From an uncultured Treponema sp. (GTDB lineage: Bacteria > Spirochaetota > Spirochaetia > Treponematales > Treponemataceae): a stretch of DNA of 36,305 bases. The notes beneath the pieces are model-generated. The model made no database searches, had not been told where the DNA came from, and saw only the letters and a program-made list of their open reading frames with translations. Shown piece by piece: positions 16,001 through 20,393 of the stretch (positions are counted from its first letter, which is position 1; each line of letters starts with the position of its first letter). The stretch is taken from contig CAMNBC010000010.1 of the NCBI GenBank assembly GCA_946532115.1, positions 1-36,305 of the forward strand, read 5' to 3'. A program made the translations under genes and the position numbers.

Positions 16001-18246
16001 CGGCAATATCCGGTTCAACATGGGCATTCCGTGTAACTCCAGATTATCTCGGTCAGGCAGGACATAAAGTAAAATGGCAGCTCGATATTGATACTTCTGC
16101 AATTGAAGGTGCAATGGGTAATGACAAGAAGGTTTACATCCGTGCAATAGATGCAACAGGTTCTGCAACAGACGCCACTACAGAAGTTGTATCTGCCCAT
16201 ACTTCAAGCGAAACTGCAAAAGGAACAAGTGCAAGCAGCGATGCCGAATACAACAAGCCATCTTACCAGATGGACGTAGTCCCATACATCAGCGGAATCT
16301 CAACCGACGCAGCCGGCAACAACCCTGCAACCCGTTCCCGCTTAGGCCGCTACCCTGTACGCGCCGGAGACACAATCTACATCAAGGGATTCAACTTTGG
16401 TACAGGAACTATTTCTGTTACTCGTAGAAAGACAGCTGCAGATGGCACTATGGCAGGTGTGGGAGCAGGAGCAGAAACAATTGCTGGCGCAACTCGCGTA
16501 GATGCAAACACAATCAGTATAACTGCTCCAGCAAAATCAGGCTTTATCCATCTTATGATTGGCGGCATTGAAGCAAGCAACAACAAAAACGACAACGCCA
16601 AGGGCTACAACATCGAAGCAGGCTTCAAAGCAAAAGAAACAACAAATGGTGTTAAAACCTATGGTCGCATTGCTGCCAACACCGCCGGCACCAACTTCTG
16701 GACAGATGACAGATATTTGAGTGTTTGGAATACAGGTACCTATTTTGAAGGAAGTGCAAGTCCTCATAGTGGTACGTTAAAGAAATTTACTGCAAACGAT
16801 TTGGATTCTGGAAAACTGTATAAACAACAATCTAAGAGTCAATCAATACTTACATATAATGATATGACAGATCATTATATGGCTTTGTGGGGATCTGACG
16901 ACATGTTACTTTATAGCTCTATAAAGGGAAGTACAGAACGTGCAATTTCTCTATATACAGACTCTGAATACTGTTTCTATATTCCACCTGAAGCCGTAAT
17001 TTATACAGTTATTGGAGGAATTCCATATTATGTTCTTCGTGATGATTGGGTTGGTGGAAATAGTGCAAATTCCTGGGGAACAGGTCTTGTCCTTGCACGC
17101 GAAGGATATGTTTGGAAGAAAGGTACCTTAGATTCAACTCAATCGCTTACAGAGAATGATCATAGAAATATAATCGAAAGAGAAGGTAATAATAATCCTG
17201 CTGCATCAAGAAATTCTTCGGGCGGTTATGATAGTGTTCTAAAACAATTTACAAATTTCCAGATGACAGGATATTATGCATCAAATGAAATAATTAATAG
17301 AGAAAATAATTCTCCTGTTAATGGTGTAGATTATGTTTATGTGAGTTACTATGATTCTTATGCTCGTTGTCTTAAATATGCTGCTTACAAAGCTGGTCAT
17401 AGAACGACAACCATAGATTCAAGCCAAGTTAAGTGGGGACAGCAGAATGGATATCAGGATTTAATTCCATTAATGAGAACTGCAGGTGAATTTAACGAAA
17501 ATGGAACTGCTATTCATTCAACTGCACAAGGAATGACAGGCGGTTATTCTGTTGTAGCTGGTAATGATACAACTTCAAATAATCCAACCAGTTTCACTGA
17601 TCAGGCTGGAGAATGGAGTGATATTGTAATTGATCCTGTAACAAAAACTCCTGTTATTGTTTACTACAATAAGACTGCAGGTAATATTGAAATTGCTCAT
17701 GCAGGAATAAGAAAAGCTCCTTCAAATGGACAATGGATTAAAACGACAAATCTTTCGAAACCAGAAGGAAGTTCTGATTTTGGACGTTATGTAAGCTGTG
17801 CTGTAGATAACAGTGGAAATCTCCATGTGACCGCACAAGATGCAAGTAATGGTAGATTGTATTATATGTATTTGACAAAGGATTCTTCAACATATACATA
17901 TACTGTTACAAAGACAGTTCTTGTTGATGCAACAGGTGCAGTAGGTCGTTGGACAGATATTGAATTGACTACTCCATCAGCTACTGGTGAAGCCGCATTG
18001 CCTGTTATTTCTTATCTTGATACAACATATTTGAATACGACAAAAGCTATCAAGGTTGCTTATTATGATTCAGGTAATGCATGTTGGGATGCTTTGACAG
18101 ACTGTGCAGTTTATGAAGGTTACGATACTAAACTTTCAGTAATGGCTGATGTGTATGAATCTACAGATGCTAATAGTAATAAGTCAAAAATTGGTGTTGG
18201 ATTCAATTCCAACATGCTTGCCGTAGACTTCCTGCGCGATGAATAA
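4048..18246 (+). CDS. giant multi-Ig-domain surface lipoprotein (4732 residues)
   Basis: The ATG at 4048 is chosen because GGAG lies 9 nt upstream and it gives a proper lipoprotein signal (MVKSLLQRC..., hydrophobic core, LFVS-Cys27). The mature protein is a chain of beta-rich modules separated by about 25 boundaries of the form D-x-x-x-P (DNTAPVLIL, DSTKPVVDV, DKTPPVVEA and so on), typical of bacterial Ig-like tandem repeats. Around residues 4075-4190 is a TIG/IPT-like domain (VRAGDTIYIKGFNFGTGTIS). From about 4430 to the end are repeated strands such as VYVSYYDSYARCLKYAAY and AVDNSGNLHVTAQDASNGRL, which look like propeller blades. It is probably exposed on the outer surface, in adhesion or polymer binding; function is not known. 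A block of modules is duplicated internally. Codon use is uneven: about 16250-16690 is GC-richer and what follows is AT-richer, so the gene may be a mosaic. Confidence 0.85.
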   Translation: MVKSLLQRCRIVCILTVTVFALLFVSCDIDIGLGSAVDTEPPAIEFSENTSDPKSNAVIRGKFAIRGTWKDDGALSGVKVYLTNASQGRTVEVNGSITLPPTPEENGTWIAVINPFAPTDAEPDGLDLIDGIYDVRVEIKDKGEHVSTITRSYTIDNTAPVLILSRPSSPVTASEEKIESYGQFLTFEGQAADDNDVEYLEVKFYNKDEPEKLLKTKIIKNIPPTISLDVAKFLDTEDDTYSKIYGDDKVGEKKYICKIFAYDGARAYPVSGQRTEADDKGNVEDSYILWTDWEQIVNDFENNGGSNLKVPDLYHIKSRTYNYIGGRAVIDARALNSIWNSVEGKLISESILKLNPENSPTYTISGLALGAITRVENDTALTVQLAKGLDKISLDTDNMKVYLLACDENGKELAGAERLYPTDSQYSQRGDGQFLTKITKTLCKNAAGENVNLVYGQTYIIGVEGRDTAGNTILPSFDGKKFIINFKAKSIAPEVDIVSPSEPISYFKKGKSLTIKGTVAVPDGYPNLKIKCKKDAGDSKEIYKYTFTDADKISATEYLITYGFEYTISPVNSTEENVVGFDQTKSATYDFEITSDLDEMTTPVYNKTVLYDIDGPKISVDSMLPVAYKYPEDEEQNPVDEYLNGNVIMKVSVIDDYDKVEKDKSWWQIVAEELPQTITEKHYFSNPTKEDFIIDTKAITNGAKDISIKIHAEDRAGNFTETVNEYKIDQSTDNPVIRPYIASDLTLKFQSPQEIKDALNNAELKAAGKNKKSILTTGSPLQIRIIDDDGIKSYEFKISDKETGLNLKKPAGFNQEINGTPTENILSYTLPTIPGKYKFSLSVTDKYDNTTAKEFWVLVSSPAPVVTISETIPQNKIITLAPLTETARVNNTITNVISIDSGYENFTVTRKEDGCDAVTLKFPTTDNPNNTILNDHSFTDTFTPSANRTSNKVTYTVSDENDNAGERVFEYYVDSTKPVVDVASIKVPSNTDTEKDSFIIEAKAADTAENDKNSTKASGISKIQYTFDKNKSSANIVDVTNGSSLKEEVRVEKHSYAFNKEGAQKLYIRAFDEVGNIGEWVEKEFMYDKSKPSVNISSYYRTGVDSVYQDLPNITNKEFQAAKKFNIKGTASDGTGLSSFEIWQKKSDTIYTDSADGKIRSDLGLKLNISKDNITDGTWEITDLPRNANGETLLESGNYTYTVIAVDNSAFGDDGSKKNEQTVLVSIDIEPPRVKINFANGDSLDETATTLDSTLYGLGSISGTAYPFNGQAADDILKSATGLRELFYAFTEDENQPADSEFISYGNPSGGNWNIPLNLGNGKNGGQGIVKSTIDGKTPETLYEGQKYFWVYLYDNAGNKSIIKHVGFMVDQSAPVIDDLKVFKSTDSENDQPEENGTIYIKDPNAVSYTLSGKVSDANTIKKLIIKTVDVNDPKKQIADIDLTSIVTAEDSDGTWSTPSFTSQGNYVHTVVAYDGSGKTIETGKITEKSKSVIFDIVPPTIELPDFNASTPIWISGTGEYYFNGTAGDVGSGLKEISIKIDNYDYQKLPLSSNWNYKFALNHFEENDETSEHTVYVKAIDNAENTTEVPYKFRYDKAAPEADLALNVNGQYVNAASFANNGIVISGYAHDGRTATTGRNVKTATLTAQKAGSDTSTPIEITRNLTPGTTFGDFSKALAAADFADGTWNFTLEVKDMADKSPASTSTCTASMIVDKTPPSSIAAEFTDLPAKTTDKTKFNSKTSNAKIKVTFTEANPKAVYYYVNDYSKTAVTDPTYQTATLDWTEMSLNGTTATRDLTFSDGHGKVYIKVVDKADNVAYLEAPLTYEVDTKAPDVCTIESAAANGVALDSSYLVNGAHDVTITVKASDYNSNRKADGNETGDDYSRIKSVKLTKIEATEINGTEVTTPTNANQGIWTITIPKENIPQTDGSKKVYVTVKDTFGNSKQFPVFSLLMDKTPPVVEAGYSIADSYAAGNIFYINNKLHDFKVSGVAKDTLGIGKVKLELTKFGNTSGTPDATLESSDSAFTFTLPKDTWQDWTGDVSAKITAIDKAQNVSTAADSKSFTIKFDITAPAANNDVQFGGTAYTDGFITNKDAIQATATFEDNGSGVSTVHYWIFNSQPAIPAGKTTLAEYQTAFEGEAASPKAVKTGYSAASLNTMLSGFTEGKNYIVFAGVDNVGNAAADSTIYTYEYDKTLPLVNLELKKTTESGSESVNGKYLKASDLANVTLSGYAHDGRGENAKRELKSATLKVTKDGTAQDDIDITTADGFAYVTTAGTSFGDFSKALTGYEDGAYTFTLEVEDNAGNKAISSTISVTIDTTVPQLGTHSLELTKAKGTVSISFTEKNTDSVYYFVNDNHIAGVTNQTADLDWIKMDHTGSGESLTATAKDIFFNDGSGNVYIKVVDKAGNISYTSNTALSYTVDTTAPEECTLLSVDGESLGSDASKLINGQNPVTFKVTAKDFNDNYNTDTTPAKIGLDATKVASVNLSKIGTAITAEGTEIGTATTTGTGDSAVKTGEWAITIPSSRFTELSGSKAVSVIVTDAAGNSKEFTLFSLVVDQKPPVVTLKNIKDADDSAKDTQVNGKIELSGSADELNGIEKVVGAYYKIDKTSASVAAPTDADFKEDATTGWKAISVAADDIKGTVDWTIKNIDTTKLDGTTAIPDSSVVWISVAVQDKALNTGYSTPVKVIVDQNTDRPRLSFTNLPWDSTNNAVKTYNKNLEKITGNISDDDGIAELRIVISDEAITSRPADLLTNNDYKVTVTAGAFEKSLGVSGKKYLWIYVKDSQGEEFETAATKQPYLTFNGQNGKSDNSTAIYFIVNSKDPDIKTYAYGFGATGDAATSAAQNTSSENYLTLGTTNEAGGSERKYVVFAITAETTEGVPVKSIVLNVSGVSDPISLSAPSSNASKGNITTTWYSDPIDVMTKAWTEGAHSLDFIVTDESDRSGAGTKQITIDKTGPSLSITSPAGEEVTGLITLTGTLSDNYKHLPETAAEIGFVLVDNRYYNEDGTLKEGAESDVQAAAKAASETNQNDSNTVSTWKFKLDGVTHGTKVNPKLPASEGSGDDGISNTTSGISRAPLPIGYGENDATRKLTFVFYAKDTFGNESYTPLEGNGAISVIYNPLGDRPKAAVTYPYGLWGSASNVEGYSNLSGAVRITGSAEDNNSIGSGKVFLQLDVNNDGNFDSSDVEILKDLKFNNSAIYTIVEDATNITGLTNASALGDATAQAAFWGIQVKGTNSWNYSINTYNELQIPSALIGGTGSGVYKIGVRAVAMDDTGVMGSWSAAQYFKLDLNAPTIGSAKIYSLNASGAVIAGQVPVSYEQDMYLSGGKVLRISISDKEGLSSVRYTYAKTLEELNTSTDSGTAALGAPVEAGGTKTYTVDIPLSTLTASDKLNSNTVALKVVATKASDTDTTSYERYLVHFDNDAPVIKNLTLNGKSFADSDKKIVNSNGYFTIGGQSEDTGAGFERMSYYFMRNPGTTIDDTRIYDLMIPQSTDSNVTAKNQPNYISTSALATRTVTIGTGENAESFTIYGEIQELEVSADGNSLSGYTTDSHVREGSYVQIGSTWHKIKEISGSTITLATPTTATGSQEVFFAYMQTIDNTGSEKADNGIVTKANGDDGDGMPESIIKSQNIWNYDASFFSNYIPDGPGILVTFVYDRAGNVTAQKYEVSVQNKAPRLTKLWLSTDLNRDGKFRDIPASGLTEIVEYNVLSKVGEQTNYKDLKTKDYHGERFIIKNKFAVIPEFTGGNGDIYMALNNAAESNSTPTALSSTTYTTQADAVAALYSSQGANAVPDIASFTLARTGDSKLAYVIDNADVGDASYVPANGSEKDRAMSFTFWDSTEDTISGVNSNWCYLRINDLVVNVTDQKAPNTVVEPFFWNSHDDNSLYQDSYENGHIELVEEDSEEDPSVSGKISIRGWAFDDHTLSSIWAKFDGFTPAAGTYNGTVDAKGYYKLASYANGTWTSHATSTAISGSTWAFRVTPDYLGQAGHKVKWQLDIDTSAIEGAMGNDKKVYIRAIDATGSATDATTEVVSAHTSSETAKGTSASSDAEYNKPSYQMDVVPYISGISTDAAGNNPATRSRLGRYPVRAGDTIYIKGFNFGTGTISVTRRKTAADGTMAGVGAGAETIAGATRVDANTISITAPAKSGFIHLMIGGIEASNNKNDNAKGYNIEAGFKAKETTNGVKTYGRIAANTAGTNFWTDDRYLSVWNTGTYFEGSASPHSGTLKKFTANDLDSGKLYKQQSKSQSILTYNDMTDHYMALWGSDDMLLYSSIKGSTERAISLYTDSEYCFYIPPEAVIYTVIGGIPYYVLRDDWVGGNSANSWGTGLVLAREGYVWKKGTLDSTQSLTENDHRNIIEREGNNNPAASRNSSGGYDSVLKQFTNFQMTGYYASNEIINRENNSPVNGVDYVYVSYYDSYARCLKYAAYKAGHRTTTIDSSQVKWGQQNGYQDLIPLMRTAGEFNENGTAIHSTAQGMTGGYSVVAGNDTTSNNPTSFTDQAGEWSDIVIDPVTKTPVIVYYNKTAGNIEIAHAGIRKAPSNGQWIKTTNLSKPEGSSDFGRYVSCAVDNSGNLHVTAQDASNGRLYYMYLTKDSSTYTYTVTKTVLVDATGAVGRWTDIELTTPSATGEAALPVISYLDTTYLNTTKAIKVAYYDSGNACWDALTDCAVYEGYDTKLSVMADVYESTDANSNKSKIGVGFNSNMLAVDFLRDE
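8845..9945 (+). repeat. intragenic duplication, copy 1
   Basis: Residues about 1600-1967 of the giant lipoprotein: VNGQYVNAAS, SGYAHDGR, TTFGDFSKAL, YYVNDYSKTAVT, KVYIKVVDKADN, LVNGAHDVTITVKASDYN, VTVKDTFGNSKQFPVFSLLMD. The order and spacing are reproduced about 1800 bp downstream, so this is a multi-domain block of roughly 370 residues. Confidence 0.75.
10645..11760 (+). repeat. intragenic duplication, copy 2
   Basis: Residues about 2200-2572: VNGKYLKASD, SGYAHDGR, TSFGDFSKAL, YYFVNDNHIAGVT, NVYIKVVDKAGN, LINGQNPVTFKVTAKDFN, VTDAAGNSKEFTLFSLVVD. It is collinear with copy 1 but clearly diverged, so the duplication is old. The two copies are separated by one or two modules (about 9945-10645) containing FNSQPAIPAGKTTLAEYQ. 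Confidence 0.75.
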
Positions 18247-18251
18247 AAAAA

Positions 18252-18285
18252 AAGAAGAGGGCGTAATAACGCTCTCTTCTTTTTT
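18252..18285. terminator. bidirectional intrinsic terminator
   Basis: AAGAAGAGGGCG (18252-18263) pairs with CGCTCTCTTCTT (18270-18281) over 12 bp with one G-T pair and a TAATAA loop. It is flanked by a run of T on the right and a run of A on the left, so it can stop both the giant gene and the convergent Rpn gene at 18320. Confidence 0.9.
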
Positions 18286-18319
18286 ACAATCTACTTTGTT
18301 GAACGTATTTAAGAGCTAT

Positions 18320-19132
18320 TCAGGCATTTACGAGAACTTCTTTCTGCAACTCAAGAACCTTTTCAAGTGGAAGTCCTTGTGCCTGAGCAATTTCTTCAGG
18401 AGAGAGTTTGTTCATTTTTAAGAGATTTATAGCAGCTTCCACAGCTTTTTCTTCTTTACCTTCCCGGAATGATTGCGACATATAATGCTGAAAATCCATA
18501 AACTGTTTTCTCCATTGTGTGTTTTGTTTTGCATTATCTACCAGTTTTGAAACTTTGTCTGCAAAGAGACTAGTGCTTTCATTGCTGATAACCAAACGAA
18601 GAAACGCTTTTTGTTCTACATCTAATAGTTTATCATAGTTTTTTGCAATGAAAAAGTATTTATAAGCTCTGTCTTTCAATTTTATATTTGAATCTTCAAT
18701 GCATGTATTTTCAAAGGTGTACTTACCTAGTCCTTTACCAAAAATGTCTGGTACACAAATAAAAATGATATAACTAGTTTTAAGATCTTTGTAGTCTGTA
18801 CCTGCATTCAGATCATCCAAATCTAAGGCACTCTGATAATAGCGTGTGCGTTCCGGTAATTCATTTGTGTCAGAAGCCTGCATCTCAAGATTAAATGCAT
18901 GAGTATTGTTTTTAGCATAAACGTCAAGTCTTATGCCTTTGCTTTCAAAATCAATATCTACAGTTTCTTCGCCCCGCATTTCAATGTGATCTATTTCCAT
19001 CTCTAAAAGGATTTCCAGAAGTTCTTTACAGACATCAGGATTGTGCCGCATAACTTTATAAAAGATAAAGTTATTTGCAATTGTTGCCTGTTCCCATTTT
19101 TTTTCAGGTGAAAGTTCCATATTGTTTTTCAT
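18320..19132 (-). CDS. Rpn family recombination-promoting nuclease / putative transposase (PDDEXK)
   Basis: An intact relative of the gene at 972-1799. The conserved core has IANNFIFYKVMRHNPDVCKE, then Asp70 (IRLDVYA) and Glu83-x-Gln85 (FNLEMQ), numbering from the chosen start. The first ATG (19138) sits only about 2 nt after AGGAGG, whereas the ATG two codons later (19132) has an 8-nt spacing, so 19132 is preferred, giving 270 residues. The C-terminal tail (KAVEAAINLLKMNKLSPEEIAQAQ) differs from those of the other copies. GGAG at 18513-18510 lies 10 nt before an in-frame ATG (18499) that would give a 59-residue short form. The gene is divergent from the yhaO-like gene and convergent with the giant gene. 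Confidence 0.88.
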   Translation of the reverse strand: MKNNMELSPEKKWEQATIANNFIFYKVMRHNPDVCKELLEILLEMEIDHIEMRGEETVDIDFESKGIRLDVYAKNNTHAFNLEMQASDTNELPERTRYYQSALDLDDLNAGTDYKDLKTSYIIFICVPDIFGKGLGKYTFENTCIEDSNIKLKDRAYKYFFIAKNYDKLLDVEQKAFLRLVISNESTSLFADKVSKLVDNAKQNTQWRKQFMDFQHYMSQSFREGKEEKAVEAAINLLKMNKLSPEEIAQAQGLPLEKVLELQKEVLVNA

Positions 19133-19171
19133 TATCATTTCCTCCTACATATAAATTCTCCGAGATATGTA

Positions 19172-19218
19172 GTTTTCGGAAAAGATTTTAAAAAAAACTT
19201 TTAAATATTTTGTTATAA
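19172..19218 (-). promoter_or_regulatory. leader/promoter region of the Rpn gene
   Basis: TTTTCGGAAAAGATT and AAATATTTTGTTATA (plus-strand text) recur from the truncated copy (2614-2659) with identical spacing. The minus strand reads TATAACAAAATATTT; TATAAC is a plausible -10, but I could not identify a good -35. Conservation outside the coding region marks it as functional or recently duplicated. Confidence 0.5.
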
Positions 19219-19235
19219 TTACAAATCATAACAAA

Positions 19236-19252
19236 GTGTCGTTAAATGACAC
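19236..19252. promoter_or_regulatory. imperfect 17-bp palindrome between divergent genes (possible operator)
   Basis: GTGTCGTTAAATGACAC is symmetric at 14 of 16 off-centre positions. It lies over the expected -35 region of the yhaO-like gene and upstream of the divergent Rpn gene, where a repressor could control both. The binding protein is unknown. Confidence 0.4.
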
Positions 19253-19262
19253 TCTCATGTGC

Positions 19263-19268
19263 TATAAT
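19263..19268 (+). promoter_or_regulatory. -10 element of the yhaO/yhaN-like operon
   Basis: A perfect TATAAT lies 21 nt before the ATG at 19290. The matching -35 (TCGTTA or CGTTAA) is poor and overlaps the palindrome at 19236-19252, suggesting that the promoter needs an activator or is repressed. Confidence 0.5.
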
Positions 19269-19289
19269 ATAATCAGAGGAATAAAAAAA

Positions 19290-20393
19290 ATGAAAATCAT
19301 TCACTGTGCAGATATTCATGCCGACTCAAAGTTTGGAACTCATTTTACAAAGGAGCAGGCGGACGAGCGTCGTAAAGAGATTGTTGATACCTTTGCAAAC
19401 ATGGTGCGTTTTGCGCGTGAGAACGATGTAAAAGCGGTTATTATTGCGGGCGACCTTTTTGATACCAAGGCTTCACAGCAGAAAACAATCAAAAAGCGTT
19501 TTTCTTATATTATCTCTCAGAATCCGGATATTGATTTTCTCTACCTTCGTGGAAATCATGATGAGGACGTTGAATTTGCTTATGATGATAATCTTCCAAA
19601 TCTTAAGCGTTTTTCAAAAGACAGCTGGACCTGTTATTCCTATGGAAATGTAAATATTTATGGCCGCGAGTTTAGTGCAAAAATTCCTTTGAGCTCTTAC
19701 AGTGAACTCGCTCTGGATTCAACCAAAAAAAATATTGTGACGCTGCACGGTCAGATTGCAGATTACAAATCTAAAGACGGGGCGCCTGTAATTTCTCTTC
19801 CTCATCTCACTAACAAAAATATCGACTATATTGCGCTTGGTCACATTCACGATTACAAGCTTTCAAAGCTTGATAGCCGCGGCCAGTGGTGTTACTCAGG
19901 CTGTCTTGAAGGGCGTGGTTTTGATGAGTGCGGTGAAAAAGGTTTTGTTCTTCTTGATGTTGATGAGGCGGGCGGCGCTTCGGGGGCAGTGGAAGTAAAA
20001 TTCATTCCTCTTGCTCAGCGCAGCATTCACGAAGTTGAAGTGCCATTGACTGGCACTGTGGATTATTCAGAAATCATGAAATCAATTTCATCAGCCATCA
20101 GTAAACTTCCTTCAAAAGATATTGTTCAGGTAGATCTCACAGGTGAGATTTCTGAAGATACAGAAATTGAAACTGAATCTTATGAAGCCGCACTTAAATC
20201 TGATTTCAATTTTTACTACATCCGCGTTAAAGATAAAACCGAAACTAAAATTGATTATCAAAAATATGAAAATGATGTTTCGCTCAAGGGCGAGTTTATT
20301 CGTCTGGTAAAAGAAACTTCAAACTTATCCGACGAAGAAAAATCAAAAATCATTATGACCGGAATTAAAGCTCTGGCAGGGAGACTCAACTAA
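19290..20393 (+). CDS. YhaO/SbcD-like metallophosphoesterase (DNA exonuclease family)
   Basis: The protein has 367 residues from the ATG at 19290, which directly begins the family motif MKIIHCADIHADSKFG; an upstream in-frame ATG at 19236 would add 18 unrelated residues and lies upstream of the -10. Metallophosphoesterase motifs are all visible: Asp8-x-His10, GDLFD (Asp55), RGNHDE, LHGQ and GHIH. Mre11/SbcD-type enzymes are Mn-dependent nucleases that work with an SMC-like ATPase in end processing and repair. The stop overlaps the next start by 1 nt (TAATG), so the two are translationally coupled. Confidence 0.88.
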   Translation: MKIIHCADIHADSKFGTHFTKEQADERRKEIVDTFANMVRFARENDVKAVIIAGDLFDTKASQQKTIKKRFSYIISQNPDIDFLYLRGNHDEDVEFAYDDNLPNLKRFSKDSWTCYSYGNVNIYGREFSAKIPLSSYSELALDSTKKNIVTLHGQIADYKSKDGAPVISLPHLTNKNIDYIALGHIHDYKLSKLDSRGQWCYSGCLEGRGFDECGEKGFVLLDVDEAGGASGAVEVKFIPLAQRSIHEVEVPLTGTVDYSEIMKSISSAISKLPSKDIVQVDLTGEISEDTEIETESYEAALKSDFNFYYIRVKDKTETKIDYQKYENDVSLKGEFIRLVKETSNLSDEEKSKIIMTGIKALAGRLN

